Counted from the stretch's first letter, positions 29,781 to 41,305 are shown. The stretch: DNA of 64,000 nt from Enterobacter asburiae (GCF_008080435.1 NZ_VRKN01000010.1:62001-126000); one strand, 5' to 3'. Numbers and translations: made by a program. The notes: generated by a model from the letters alone, not told the origin.

Positions 29781-29862
29781 GCCCGGTGGCGGCTTCGCCT
29801 TACCGGGCCTACGTGCTCGATCGGTCCCCTCTCCTTGTGGGAGAGGGTTAGGGTGAGGGCAC
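29781..29862. repeat. REP unit plus CCCTCTCC/GGGTGAGGG unit after yjcE
   Basis: A REP stem (gcccggtggcgg...gccttaccgggc) spans 29781-29808. The second-family palindrome (ccctctccttgtgggagaggg with tail gggtgaggg) is at 29827-29860. The latter runs into the 3' end of the LysR gene. Confidence 0.8.
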
Positions 29863-30735
29863 CCAAAACCCCTCACAGCACTCCAGCCACGCCTGCGCGC
29901 TGTGCGACAGGTACACCCCTTCACGCCAGATCATCCCCAGTTGCCAGTGCAGGTCGCTCTCCAGCGGGATCCAGCGCAGCGTGTTTTTATCCAGACGCTC
30001 GCAAATCGGCTGCGGCAGAATGGCAATCCCCACGCCTGCCTGCACCATCGCCGCCAGGAAATCCCACTGTCCGCTGCGCACCGCAATGCGCGGCTTGACG
30101 TTATGTTGGTTAAACAGCGTCATCAGCTGGCGGCTGAGGGCGAAGTCTTCGTTATAGATCAGCAAAGGGTGCTCGCCGAGCAGTTCAGGTTTCACCGAGT
30201 CTCTCTTCAGCCAGTCGCCGGAGCGGGGAACCAGCACGCACAGCGGGTGGCTAAAGAGCGGAAGCGTCGCCAGACCGCTCTCTTCCTCAACGGGGAGGGC
30301 GGTCATGGCGACGTCGAGCTCACCGTTGGTGACGGCCTGCTGGACGGTTAACCCACCAAACTCCGAAATCTTCAGCTCAACGCCGGGATAACGCTGGCGA
30401 AACAGGCTAATCGGCCCGGCCATCATCATCCCCACCATTGGCGGAATGCCGAGGCGAAGCACCCCTTTCGTCAGATGATTGATATCGTCCAGCTCTGCTT
30501 CCAGCTGGCGGAACTCCGCCAGAATCGCCAGCCCGCGTTCGAACACCACGCGTCCGGTGTCGGTCAGCAACAGCTTGCGCCCGTCGCGGATCAGCAGGGT
30601 ACAGTTCAGTTCATCTTCGAGGTTTTTCAACATCTTGCTGATAGTAGGCTGAGTAACAAACAACTTCTCCGCTGCGCGGGTAAAACTTTGCTGACGAACA
30701 ACTTCGACAAAATAGCGCAGCGTTCTTATGTCCAT
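29848..30735 (-). CDS. LysR-family regulator, CidR-like
   Basis: A 295-aa LysR-type regulator. The N-terminal winged helix (MDIRTLRYFVEVVRQQSFTRAAEKLFVTQPTISKMLKNLE) is typical. The effector domain follows from about residue 90. The wording of the N-terminus and the divergent lrgA/lrgB pair make it a CidR/YwbI-type activator; in Gram-positive bacteria CidR responds to acetate/pyruvate overflow. It lies 102 bp from lrgA. The C-terminus overlaps a palindromic repeat, which supplies the last codons (WVPSP), so the repeat may have altered the tail. Confidence 0.85.
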   Translation of the reverse strand: MDIRTLRYFVEVVRQQSFTRAAEKLFVTQPTISKMLKNLEDELNCTLLIRDGRKLLLTDTGRVVFERGLAILAEFRQLEAELDDINHLTKGVLRLGIPPMVGMMMAGPISLFRQRYPGVELKISEFGGLTVQQAVTNGELDVAMTALPVEEESGLATLPLFSHPLCVLVPRSGDWLKRDSVKPELLGEHPLLIYNEDFALSRQLMTLFNQHNVKPRIAVRSGQWDFLAAMVQAGVGIAILPQPICERLDKNTLRWIPLESDLHWQLGMIWREGVYLSHSAQAWLECCEGFWVPSP

Positions 30736-30837
30736 GATTATTCCTCGAAACTATACCTTTGATGATTTTAATTCATTTCAGTCCATACCGTGCGCTCACT
30801 ATACTGGCGCCTCGTCTCATTTTTGAGGAAAACCCCC

Positions 30838-31248
30838 ATGGCCGTGGCGTTAAGCCGTGTTACGCCTGCCGTTGTGCAACGACTCCAGGTCCCGGTTCAG
30901 GTACTGCTTTACGCGGGACTGTTTGTTTTCGCCGAATATCTTGTCGGCTGGCTGCATCTGCCGCTGCCTGCCAACCTGGTGGGGATGCTGCTGATGCTGA
31001 CGCTTATTCTGTGTCGTGTGATCCCCCTTAACTGGGTGCGCGCCGGGGCGCGCTGGCTGCTGGCAGAGATGCTGTTGTTCTTTGTTCCTGCCGTGGTGGC
31101 GGTGGTGAACTATGCGCAGCTGCTGATGGTGGACGGCTGGCGAATCTTTGCCGTTATCGCGCTGAGTACGCTGATGGTGCTGGGGGCGACCGCCTGGATG
31201 GTGGATAAAGTGTATCGCTTTGAAATCAGCAGGCACAAACATGACTAA
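30838..31248 (+). CDS. CidA/LrgA-family holin-like protein
   Basis: A 136-aa membrane protein of the CidA/LrgA family with four hydrophobic segments. The family hallmark LPLPANLVGMLLMLTLIL lies near residue 41, and LLAEMLLFFVPAVVAVVNY near 72. The ATG at 30838 has gaggaa 7 nt upstream; an in-frame start at 30790 is rejected because it adds polar residues. It overlaps the next gene by 8 bp. In other bacteria these pairs affect murein hydrolase export, cell death or pyruvate/acetate transport; the role here is unknown. Confidence 0.88.
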   Translation: MAVALSRVTPAVVQRLQVPVQVLLYAGLFVFAEYLVGWLHLPLPANLVGMLLMLTLILCRVIPLNWVRAGARWLLAEMLLFFVPAVVAVVNYAQLLMVDGWRIFAVIALSTLMVLGATAWMVDKVYRFEISRHKHD

Positions 31249-31930
31249 CTTTCAGGTCAGCGTCTTGTGCCTGATTGCCACGCTGGCGATCTACTTTGCC
31301 AACAAGCGGCTGTATCGTCGTTTTCATGCCCTGCCGCTGATGCCGCTGGTCTTCACGCCGATCCTGCTGGTGCTGATGCTGGTCTTCGGCCATATCTCCT
31401 GGCAAAACTACATTGGTGAATCCCACTGGCTGCTGTGGCTGCTCGGACCGGCGACCATCGCTTTTGCCGTCCCCGTTTACGACAACCTGGCGATTATCAA
31501 ACGCCACTGGATGTCGCTCAGCGCAGGCGTGATCACCGCCACGGTGGTAGCGGTGTGCAGCTCCGTCTGGCTGGCCAGACTGTTTACGCTGCCCGATGAA
31601 ATTCAGCGCAGCCTGGCCGTGCGCTCGGTGACCACGCCGTTTGCGCTGGCGGCTGCTAAACCGCTCGGCGGGCAGCCGGATCTGGTGGCGCTGTTTGTGG
31701 TGGTGACGGGCGTCTTTGGGATGGCTGTCGGCGATATGCTCTTTCTGCGGCTTTCTATTCGGGAAGGGATGGCAAAAGGCGCGGGGTTTGGCGCAGCGTC
31801 GCACGGTGCGGGGACGGCGCGTTCGTATGAACTGGGGCAGCAGGAGGGCGTTGTCGCGAGCCTGGTGATGATGCTTTCGGGCGTAGTGATGGTACTGATT
31901 GCGCCGCTGGTGGCGTGGGTGATGTTTTAA
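31241..31930 (+). CDS. CidB/LrgB-family membrane protein
   Basis: A 229-aa LrgB-family protein with about 6-8 membrane helices. Family blocks are FAVPVYDNLAIIKRHW near residue 84, RSVTTPFALAAA near 137, and SHGAGTARSYELGQQEG near 192, the signature of the group. The ATG at 31241 overlaps the lrgA stop, indicating translational coupling. It ends before a strong bidirectional terminator shared with actP. Confidence 0.9.
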   Translation: MTNFQVSVLCLIATLAIYFANKRLYRRFHALPLMPLVFTPILLVLMLVFGHISWQNYIGESHWLLWLLGPATIAFAVPVYDNLAIIKRHWMSLSAGVITATVVAVCSSVWLARLFTLPDEIQRSLAVRSVTTPFALAAAKPLGGQPDLVALFVVVTGVFGMAVGDMLFLRLSIREGMAKGAGFGAASHGAGTARSYELGQQEGVVASLVMMLSGVVMVLIAPLVAWVMF

Positions 31931-31931
31931 G

Positions 31932-31956
31932 CTCCCCGGCCAGAATGACCGGGGAG
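31932..31956. terminator. Hairpin between convergent lrgB-like gene and actP
   Basis: Perfect stem ctccccgg (31932-31939) / ccggggag (31949-31956). No long T-run, but it is placed exactly between two convergent stops. Confidence 0.7.
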
Positions 31957-31962
31957 AAAGGT

Positions 31963-33923
<1,961 letters not shown>

Positions 33924-33961
33924 CACAGAGTCTCCAAAGGTAAGGTAGGTTTGTTTTTAGT

Positions 33962-34050
33962 CCCCTCTCCCACAGGGAGAGGGTTAGGGTGAGGGGAGGA
34001 AGGTGCGGTCTGATGCCCTCACCCCGGCCCTCTCCCACGGGGAGAGGGAG
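33962..34050. repeat. Inverted pair of CCCTCTCCC/GGGTGAGGG units between acs and yjcH
   Basis: Unit 1 at 33962-33996 (ccctctcccacagggagaggg, then gggtgagggg) faces unit 2 at 34016-34050 (ccctcaccccggccctctcccacggggagaggg). They fill nearly the whole acs-yjcH gap inside the operon. Confidence 0.85.
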
Positions 34051-34056
34051 AAAAAA

Positions 34057-36015
34057 TTACGAAGGCATTGCGATGGCCTGCTTCTCTTCGAGCAGTTTTT
34101 CCACCACGCCAGGATCCGCGAGCGTTGAGGTATCACCGAGGTTGCTGGTGTCTCCCGCCGCGATTTTGCGCAAGATACGGCGCATAATTTTGCCGGAGCG
34201 GGTTTTCGGCAGCGAGTCGGTCCAGTGCAGCACGTCCGGCGTCGCCAGCGGGCCAATCTCTTTACGCACCCAGTTGCGCACCTCAGCATAGAGCTCTGGC
34301 GACGGTTCTTCACCGTGGTTCAGGGTGACATAGGCGTAAATCGCCTGGCCTTTGATATTGTGCGGAATACCGACAACGGCGGCTTCGGCAATTTTCGGAT
34401 GCGACACCAGCGCCGATTCAATCTCGGCGGTGCCCAGACGGTGGCCGGAGACGTTCAGCACGTCGTCCACGCGCCCGGTTATCCAGTAATAGCCGTCTTC
34501 GTCACGACGCGCGCCATCGCCGCTGAAGTACATGTTTTTAAAGGTCGAGAAGTAGGTTTGCTCGAAGCGATCGTGATCTCCGAACAGGGTACGCGCCTGA
34601 CCCGGCCAGGAGTCTGTGATCACCAGGTTGCCTTCGGTAGCCCCTTCCAGCGGATTACCTTCGTTATCCACCAGCGCAGGCTGCACGCCGAAGAACGGAC
34701 GGGTTGCCGAGCCGGCCTTCAACTGCGTAGCGCCCGGCATCGGGGTGATCATAAAGCCGCCGGTTTCGGTCTGCCACCAGGTGTCCATCACCGGGCATTT
34801 CTCGTTGCCGATTTTCTTCCAGTACCACTCCCAGGCTTCCGGGTTAATGGGCTCACCCACGGAACCGAGGATGCGCAATGAAGAACGGTCAGTGCCTTCG
34901 ATGGCTTTATCGCCTTCCGCCATTAATGCGCGGATCGCCGTTGGCGCGGTGTAAAGAATGTTGACCTGGTGTTTGTCGACCACCTGGCACATACGCGCCG
35001 GGGTTGGCCAGTTTGGTACGCCCTCAAACATCAGCGTTGTTGCGCCACAGGCCAGTGGGCCGTACAGCAGGTAGCTATGTCCGGTGACCCAACCCACGTC
35101 GGCGGTACACCAGTAGATATCGCCCGGATGGTAGTCGAAGACGTATTTGAAGGTGGTAGCCGCATAGACCAGATAGCCGCCGGTGGTGTGCAGCACGCCT
35201 TTCGGCTTACCGGTTGAGCCAGAGGTATAAAGAATGAACAGCGGATCTTCTGCGTTCATCTCTTCCGGTTGATGCTGGTCGCTCGCTTTTTCAATCAGGT
35301 CGCTCCACCACTGGTCGCGCCCCTCGTTCCAGTCGATTTTGCCGCCGGTACGCTTAAGGACGATGACGTTACTGACCGTTTTGACGTTCGGGTTTTTCAG
35401 CGCTTCATCGACGTTTTTCTTCAGTGGGATACCGCGTCCTGCCCGCACGCCTTCATCGGCGGTGATCACCAGTTTTGAACTTGAATCGACAATACGACCC
35501 GCAACCGCCTCTGGCGAGAACCCGCCGAATATCACGGAGTGAATTGCGCCGATACGCGCACAGGCCAGCATGGCCACCGCCGCTTCCGGCACCATCGGCA
35601 TATAGATAGCGACCACATCGCCTTTTTTAATGCCTTTTTCCAGCAGGACGTTGGCGAAGCGGCACACGTCGCGGTGCAGCTCTTTGTAGGTAATGTGTTT
35701 ACTTTGCGAGGCATCATCGCCTTCCCAGATGATGGCCGTCTCATTCCCGCGCTCGGCAAGGTGACGATCAAGGCAGTTCGCCGCCAGATTCAGGGTGCCA
35801 TCTTCATACCATTTAATGGAGACATTGCCGGGCGCAAAGGAGGTGTTCTTCACTTTCTGATAAGGCTTGATCCAGTCAAGGATATGACCCTGTTCACCCC
35901 AGAAAGTGTCCGGGGCGGTGATAGATTGCTGATACTTCTCGTGGTACTGCTCCGGGTTTATCAGGCAACGGTCCGCAATGTTAGCGGGAATGTCGTGTTT
36001 GTGGATTTGGCTCAT
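34057..36015 (-). CDS. acs: Acetyl-CoA synthetase
   Basis: AMP-forming acetate:CoA ligase for scavenging low acetate, 652 aa as in E. coli Acs. The adenylation domain carries the phosphate-binding loop [18 protein letters not shown] near residue 263. [10 protein letters not shown] lies near 411, [27 protein letters not shown] near 498. The C-terminal domain has the acetylated lysine in [11 protein letters not shown] (Lys609), target of the Pat/CobB system. First gene of acs-yjcH-actP; the promoter lies in the 423-bp gap to gltP. Confidence 0.98.
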   Translation of the reverse strand: MSQIHKHDIPANIADRCLINPEQYHEKYQQSITAPDTFWGEQGHILDWIKPYQKVKNTSFAPGNVSIKWYEDGTLNLAANCLDRHLAERGNETAIIWEGDDASQSKHITYKELHRDVCRFANVLLEKGIKKGDVVAIYMPMVPEAAVAMLACARIGAIHSVIFGGFSPEAVAGRIVDSSSKLVITADEGVRAGRGIPLKKNVDEALKNPNVKTVSNVIVLKRTGGKIDWNEGRDQWWSDLIEKASDQHQPEEMNAEDPLFILYTSGSTGKPKGVLHTTGGYLVYAATTFKYVFDYHPGDIYWCTADVGWVTGHSYLLYGPLACGATTLMFEGVPNWPTPARMCQVVDKHQVNILYTAPTAIRALMAEGDKAIEGTDRSSLRILGSVGEPINPEAWEWYWKKIGNEKCPVMDTWWQTETGGFMITPMPGATQLKAGSATRPFFGVQPALVDNEGNPLEGATEGNLVITDSWPGQARTLFGDHDRFEQTYFSTFKNMYFSGDGARRDEDGYYWITGRVDDVLNVSGHRLGTAEIESALVSHPKIAEAAVVGIPHNIKGQAIYAYVTLNHGEEPSPELYAEVRNWVRKEIGPLATPDVLHWTDSLPKTRSGKIMRRILRKIAAGDTSNLGDTSTLADPGVVEKLLEEKQAIAMPS

Positions 36016-36438
36016 GGCTTTTTTTCTCCTTGTAAGATGTTAATAATATGTCGCAAAAACGTTAATTGTAGGGGCTTTACAAGCTTTGTTTAGTATTTGG
36101 GCTACAGATCACGCATTGTTTGAAGAGTATGAAAAATGAGCGAATGAAACTTTGAAGGAAAATAATTTATGCTGACGATTATTCACATTTATGTTTAAAA
36201 AAGAGTTTTTATAACAAAAGGTTATTTATCAGAATTAGAATAAACTCCCGTCAGCGTCGCTTTTGTGAGTGAAACGCATCGTTCTTTAAGGCTTGCGCAA
36301 CAGGTCGCGCAAATGATACTCATACGCCGCGTTAAAAAATCCCCTAAATCAACGCAACACAATTCATACCCTTTCAGTATGTCTCCATATTCATGCAGTT
36401 TGAGTGAATAAGGCGCTTCATTGAGGAAGTCAGTTTCT
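36016..36438. other. 423-bp divergent promoter region of acs and gltP
   Basis: No gene is supported. The nrfABCDEFG operon found at this place in E. coli K-12 is missing entirely. The region is AT-rich and must carry the CRP-dependent acs promoter and the gltP promoter. I could not pick convincing CRP sites by eye. Confidence 0.7.
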
Positions 36439-37752
36439 ATGAAAAACGTTAAAGTCAGCCTTGCCTGGCAGATCTTAATCGCCCTTGTGCTGGGCATCTT
36501 GCTGGGCAGTTACCTTCACTATCACAGCGACAGCCGCGAATGGCTGATTGCGAACCTGCTCTCACCGGCAGGGGATATCTTTATTCATCTGATCAAGATG
36601 ATTGTGGTACCGATTGTGATCTCGACGCTGGTGGTCGGTATTGCGGGCGTCGGCGATGCGAAGCAGTTAGGCCGTATTGGTGCGAAAACCATTCTCTATT
36701 TCGAAGTGATCACTACTGTTGCGATCGTCCTCGGTATCACTCTGGCGAACGTGTTCCAGCCAGGTTCCGGGATTGATATGTCGCAACTGGCAACGGTGGA
36801 TATTTCGAAATACCAAAGTACGACCGCTGAAGTGCAGAGCCACGCGCATGGCCTGATGGGCACTATCCTGTCGCTGGTGCCGACCAACATCGTGGCGTCG
36901 ATGGCGAAAGGCGAGATGCTGCCTATCATCTTCTTCTCGGTGCTGTTTGGCCTGGGACTTTCTTCCCTGCCCGCGTCGCACCGCGAACCGCTGGTGACCG
37001 TGTTCCGCTCTATCTCCGAAACCATGTTCAAAGTGACCCACATGGTGATGCGTTACGCGCCGGTAGGGGTGTTTGCGCTTATCGCCGTCACCGTGGCGAA
37101 CTTCGGTTTTGCTTCCCTGTGGCCGCTGGCGAAGCTGGTGCTCCTGGTGCACTTCGCGATCCTGTTCTTTGCGCTGGTGGTGCTGGGGGTCGTGGCACGT
37201 CTGTGCGGGCTGAGCATCTGGATCCTGATTCGTATCCTGAAAGATGAATTGATTCTGGCGTACTCCACGGCAAGTTCTGAGAGCGTGCTGCCGCGTATCA
37301 TTGAAAAGATGGAAGCCTACGGTGCGCCTGCCTCGATTACCAGCTTCGTGGTACCGACCGGCTACTCCTTTAACCTGGATGGTTCAACGCTGTACCAGAG
37401 TATCGCCGCTATCTTTATTGCGCAGCTGTACGGCATTGACCTGTCGCTGTGGCAGGAGATCGTACTGGTACTGACGCTGATGGTGACGTCCAAAGGTATT
37501 GCAGGCGTACCGGGTGTCTCCTTCGTGGTGCTGCTGGCTACGCTCGGCAGCGTCGGTATTCCGCTGGAAGGTCTGGCATTTATCGCCGGTGTCGACCGTA
37601 TCCTCGACATGGCGCGTACGGCGCTGAACGTGGTGGGGAACGCCCTTGCGGTGCTGGTTATCGCCAAGTGGGAACACAAATTCGATCGTAAAAAAGCGCT
37701 GGCGTATGAACGCGAGGTGCTGGGTCGTTTTGATAAGACGGCCGATCGGTAA
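36439..37752 (+). CDS. gltP: Glutamate/aspartate:proton symporter GltP
   Basis: Inner-membrane dicarboxylate/amino acid:cation symporter (DAACS family), 437 aa, collinear with E. coli GltP. The family signature blocks are ASSESVLPRIIEKMEAYG near residue 275 (the serine-rich motif), VVPTGYSFNLDGSTLY near 305, and TSKGIAGVPGVSFVVLLATL near 348. The ATG at 36439 is preceded by tgaggaag and gives the family start MKNVKVSLAWQ. A BIME follows the stop. Confidence 0.97.
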   Translation: MKNVKVSLAWQILIALVLGILLGSYLHYHSDSREWLIANLLSPAGDIFIHLIKMIVVPIVISTLVVGIAGVGDAKQLGRIGAKTILYFEVITTVAIVLGITLANVFQPGSGIDMSQLATVDISKYQSTTAEVQSHAHGLMGTILSLVPTNIVASMAKGEMLPIIFFSVLFGLGLSSLPASHREPLVTVFRSISETMFKVTHMVMRYAPVGVFALIAVTVANFGFASLWPLAKLVLLVHFAILFFALVVLGVVARLCGLSIWILIRILKDELILAYSTASSESVLPRIIEKMEAYGAPASITSFVVPTGYSFNLDGSTLYQSIAAIFIAQLYGIDLSLWQEIVLVLTLMVTSKGIAGVPGVSFVVLLATLGSVGIPLEGLAFIAGVDRILDMARTALNVVGNALAVLVIAKWEHKFDRKKALAYEREVLGRFDKTADR

Positions 37753-37760
37753 CATCCTAA

Positions 37761-37830
37761 GCCCGGTGGCGCTGCGCTTACCGGGCCTACGGGTTTTGTA
37801 GGCCGGGTAAGGCGAAGCCGCCACCCGGCA
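37761..37830. repeat. BIME: two inverted REP units between gltP and yjcO
   Basis: gcccggtggcgctgcgcttaccgggc (two half-stems at 37761-37787) and the inverted unit gccgggtaaggcg...gccacccggc (37802-37829). It sits between convergent gene ends. Confidence 0.88.
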
Positions 37831-37832
37831 CT

Positions 37833-38507
37833 TTATTCTCCGCTTAACGCATCAAACTCTTCGCATCCCGTGTCAAACCCTTCAGTGCAGCTCAGGTTCA
37901 ACCAGTACAGTGCTTTCTGTTTATTTGGCGTGATAAAGCCTTTCTCACCCTGCCTGAACAACATCCCTGCCCAGTACTCGGCGTAGCCCGTACGTGAAAG
38001 TGCTGAACTGCGCTTGAACCACGAGGCGGCCTGCACATCGTCCTGGGCCACTTCAACACCGTTGGCATAAATCAGCCCCAGCAGCATTTGCGCATCTACC
38101 GCAGAGTCGTTGTCGATATCTTCGGTCGCCGTTTGCAGCAGTTTAATGGCCTGGGGATAGTCGGTTTTACCGGCCTGAGTGTTGACCAGCACGCGTGCCA
38201 GCATGATCGCGCCGCGCTTGCTGCCAGCAATGTTTGCCTGTTGTGCCAGGGCTTTGGCCTGTGCGTAATCGCCCTGCGTAAAGTGGATTTGCGACAACAG
38301 TGCCATGGCGTCAACATCGCCGCCTTTTGCGGCTTTCTCTGCCCACAGCGCTGCCTGCTTGCTGTCACCGGAACTGAAGTACGTATCAGCAAGATAATAC
38401 TGGGCGCGGGCATCGCCTGCTTCCGCCTGCTTCTGATACTGGCTGCCTATCTCATCCGCGCGGGCGAACGAGGTTAAAAAGAATAACAACAGAAAAATGG
38501 GTTTCAT
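37833..38507 (-). CDS. yjcO: Sel1-repeat periplasmic protein YjcO
   Basis: A 224-aa secreted protein with a signal peptide MKPIFLLLFFLTSFARA (cut near residue 17). It has a series of Sel1/TPR-like repeats: AEAGDARAQYYLADTYF, AAKGGDVDAMALLSQIHF, and ANGVEVAQDDVQAASWFKRSS. It is collinear with E. coli YjcO, whose function is unknown; such repeats are protein-interaction scaffolds. The last codons abut the BIME. Confidence 0.92.
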   Translation of the reverse strand: MKPIFLLLFFLTSFARADEIGSQYQKQAEAGDARAQYYLADTYFSSGDSKQAALWAEKAAKGGDVDAMALLSQIHFTQGDYAQAKALAQQANIAGSKRGAIMLARVLVNTQAGKTDYPQAIKLLQTATEDIDNDSAVDAQMLLGLIYANGVEVAQDDVQAASWFKRSSALSRTGYAEYWAGMLFRQGEKGFITPNKQKALYWLNLSCTEGFDTGCEEFDALSGE

Positions 38508-38599
38508 GGATTCTTATCATCTGGATACACGCCGCGCAGTATAATCGCGGTGGCGGAAGAAAAAAATGGGTGCATTAAGACCTCAGCATCCTACAAGCC

Positions 38600-38621
38600 G
38601 GGCGGAACCGTTGTTCCGCCC
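38600..38621. terminator. Hairpin at the 3' end of hok
   Basis: gggcggaac (38600-38608) pairs with gttccgccc (38613-38621), just downstream of the hok stop codon. No clear T-run on the minus strand. Confidence 0.55.
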
Positions 38622-38628
38622 GAAGAGG

Positions 38629-38781
38629 TTAGCCTTCGTTGCAGGCTAATTTAGCCGCCACCTCCTGATGTTCACTCTTTATTGAAAACTCGCAGAGCTT
38701 GCCGCGAGTAATAAAGGTAAAGATCACTATCGTCAGGCAAATAATAAAGACGATGCCTAACGCAGTTTTTAATGGCGTCAT
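38629..38781 (-). CDS. Hok/Gef-family type I toxin
   Basis: A 50-aa membrane toxin. It starts MTPLKTALGIVFIICLT, has one membrane helix (about residues 7-25), and then the Hok hallmark TRGKLCEFSIKSEHQEVAAKLA: the Thr-Arg, the Leu-Cys-Glu and the EVAA segment all match Hok/HokB/HokC/HokE. The ATG at 38781 has aaggag at a spacing of 9 nt. Hok proteins insert into the inner membrane and collapse the potential. Translation is normally blocked by the antisense Sok RNA acting on the leader, which is recognisable upstream. Not present at this site in K-12. Confidence 0.88.
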   Translation of the reverse strand: MTPLKTALGIVFIICLTIVIFTFITRGKLCEFSIKSEHQEVAAKLACNEG

Positions 38782-38842
38782 GCCTTTTACTCCTTGTGCA
38801 AAAAAGAATAAGAGGCTACTCTCAACCTGTTGGTTGTTGAGG

Positions 38843-38900
38843 GGTAGCCTCGGGTGAATGAAAATTTCCCGGGGCTTTCCACTTTCTGTCCCTCAACAAT
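38843..38900 (+). ncRNA. Candidate Sok antisense RNA
   Basis: On the plus strand, opposite the hok leader, gcctcgggtgaatgaaaat (38847-38865) followed by a G-rich run and ggggctttcc closely resembles the core of Sok RNAs (gcctcg...aatgaaaatta...ggggct). It lies 62 or more bases upstream of the hok start, the usual place. Sok would pair with the mok/hok leader and expose the mRNA to RNase III. Ends are approximate. Confidence 0.65.
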
Positions 38901-39046
38901 GCTCAAGACAGAAAGTCTTAAGCACCCGCCGCACATCTTATCCCTCTGAATTAAAATGCAAAGATGTAATTCTTTTTTCGCACAAATTACATTATTTCTG
39001 CGAGCCTCTTTCCAGAATAATAATTGATATTTCTGATGAATTAATC

Positions 39047-39080
39047 AGAAATAAAAAGGGAGTGAATACTTCACTCCCTT
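39047..39080 (-). terminator. Terminator after fdhF
   Basis: aagggagtga (39056-39065) pairs with tcactccctt (39071-39080); on the minus strand the stem is followed by tttttattt. Confidence 0.85.
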
Positions 39081-39103
39081 TATTCAATGATGAATTAACG
39101 GCT

Positions 39104-41251
39104 TCACCCCATAGCGCTTTCGCGCAGTCGAGCTTTCAGCTTGTTATATTCGTCGATTACGTACTGTTCTGCCGCGTGCTGATCCGCAATCGGCTCCACG
39201 CGAACGGCACAGTATTTATACTCCGGCGTTTTGGTTATCGGGCTTAAGTTTTCCGTCACCAGCTCGTTACAGGCACCAATCCACCACTGGTAGGTCATAT
39301 AGACCGCCCCTTTGTTCGGACGATCGCTGACCTGCGCACGGGTGATGATCCGCCCTTTGCGCGAATTCACCCACACCAGCGCTTCGTCCTCAATACCGAG
39401 GCGCTGCGCGTCGGCGGTGTTGATTTGCGCATAACCCGGTTCGTCCGCCAGCGCCGCCAGCGCGGCACAGTTACCCGTCATCGAACGACAGGAGTAGTGG
39501 CCCACTTCACGCACGGTGGAGAGCACCATCGGATACTCATCGGTGAGCTTATCGATCGGCGCGACCCAGTCGCAGGTGAAGAACTGCGCCAGCCCGTTCG
39601 GGGTGTCGAACTTCTCTTTGAAGAGGTATGACGTTCCCTGGTCGGCTTCGGACTCATCGCGACACGGCCACTGGATGTACCCCAGCTCACCCATTTTTTC
39701 ATAGGTAGCGCCGGTGAAGTCCGGGCATAGATTGCGCAACTCGTCCCAGATCTCCTGAGTGTTGTTGTAGTGCATCGGGTAGCCCATGCGGGTGGCGATT
39801 TCGCTGATGATCTGCCAGTCCGTTTTCAGATCCCACTTCGGCTCGACCGCCTTAAAGAAGCGCTGGAAGCCGCGGTCCGCCGCCGTGTAGACGCCTTCAT
39901 GCTCGCCCCAGGAGGTCGACGGTAAGATCACATCCGCTGCCGCCGCGGTTTTGGTCATGAAGATATCCTGAACAATCACCAGCTCCAGATCCTCAAACCC
40001 TTTGCGCACCGCAGACAGCTCGGCGTCGGTCTGGAGCGGATCTTCACCCATGATGTAGGCCGCACGCACCTCGCCATGTGCCGCACGGTGCGGTAGCTCG
40101 CTGATGCGATACCCGGTATGCTCAGGCAGGCTTTCCACGCCCCAGGCCTTCGCGAACTTGGCGCGGTTTTCCGGGAACTTCACGTACTGGTAGCCCGGGT
40201 AGGTGTCCGGCAGCGCGCCCATATCACAGGCACCCTGCACGTTATTCTGACCACGTACCGGGTTCACGCCAACGTGCGCTTTACCTAGGTTGCCGGTCAG
40301 CATCGCGAGACTCGTAAGAGAACGTACCGTTTCCACGCCCTGGTAGAACTGGGTCACACCCATGCCCCACAGGATGGCGGCGGTTTTCGCCCCTGCATAC
40401 ATCCGCGCAGCCTGGCGGATCTCCTGCGCGCTGACGCCGGTTATCGTTTCTACCGACTCTGGCGTATAGCCTTCGACAATTTTCCTATACTCTTCAAAAC
40501 CTTCCGTACGGCTTGCGACAAACGCCTGGTCGTACAGGTTCTCCTCAATAATGACGTGCCCCATTGCGTTTAACAGCGCGATGTTCGAGCCGTTTTTCAA
40601 CGCGATGTGCATATCGGCAATGCGCGCGGTTTCAATTTTGCGCGGATCGCAGACGATGATTTTCGCCCCATTCTGTTTTGCGCGAATAACATGGTTCGCG
40701 ACGATAGGGTGAGAATCCGCCGGGTTATAACCAAAGATGAAGACGAGATCGGTATTATCTATCTCGTTGATGGCATTACTCATTGCGCCGTTACCGACCG
40801 ACTGGTGCAGACCTGCAACCGATGGGCCGTGTCAGACGCGAGCGCAGCAGTCGACGTTATTGGTACCAATAACGGCGCGCGCGAATTTTTGCATCACATA
40901 GTTGGTTTCATTCCCCGTCCCGCGTGAAGAGCCGGTGGTCTGAATCGCATCCGGGCCATACTTGGCCTTGATGGCGCTAAGGCGCGCGGCGACGTAATCG
41001 AGTGCCTCGTTCCAGCTGACGGCTTCCAGCTTGCCACCGCGCTCGCGGCGGATCATTGGGGTTTTCAGGCGCGGGGTAAGGATTTGGGTATCGTTAATAA
41101 AATCCCAGCCGTAGTAACCTTTCAGGCATAGCGTGCCCTGGTTGGTTTTCCCCTGTGCGGCCTCTGCCCGGACGATTTTGCCGTTATCGACCACCAGGTG
41201 GATCTTGCAACCTGAGGCACAATAAGGGCAAACCGTGACGACTTTTTTCAT
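39104..41251 (-). CDS. fdhF: Formate dehydrogenase H, selenocysteine-containing
   Basis: Molybdopterin formate dehydrogenase of the formate hydrogenlyase complex, 715 aa with selenocysteine at residue 140. The N-terminal 4Fe-4S ligands are CPYCASGC and LCLKG (Cys8, 11, 15, 42). The in-frame TGA at 40834-40832 reads Cys-Ala-Arg-Val-Sec-His-Gly-Pro, identical to the E. coli active site, and the frame continues to TGA-free family sequence ending RLRESAMG at 39104. Gene callers that treat TGA as stop split it in two. The ATG at 41251 (MKKVVTVCPYC) is the family start. A sigma-54 promoter lies upstream. Confidence 0.97.
40795..40834 (-). promoter_or_regulatory. SECIS element of fdhF
   Basis: The 40 bases starting with the UGA codon fold into the known bacterial SECIS hairpin: the UGA-CAC-GGC-CCA segment, then a short upper stem ggttgcaggtctgcacc with apical GGUCU, the SelB contact site. 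Nearly identical to E. coli fdhF. Confidence 0.9.
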
Positions 41252-41288
41252 CAGTCTGCTCCAGTTAATCGAATCATTCGCACCCACT

Positions 41289-41305
41289 ATGCAGCTTCTA
41301 TGCCA
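41289..41305 (-). promoter_or_regulatory. Sigma-54 promoter of fdhF
   Basis: On the minus strand tggcatagaagctgcat has the -24 TGGCA and -12 TGCAT at the correct spacing. It is 38 bp before the fdhF start. fdhF is FhlA/sigma-54 controlled in E. coli. Confidence 0.85.

Noticed and set aside
36236..36330. Candidate CRP site in the acs-gltP gap (tttgtgagtgaaacgcatcg)
   Set aside because: Only one half-site fits; the second half lacks TCACA. A weight-matrix scan is needed before naming it.
39104..41287. fdhF as two genes or a pseudogene
   Set aside because: The interrupting TGA is the conserved selenocysteine codon followed by a SECIS hairpin, so the gene is intact.
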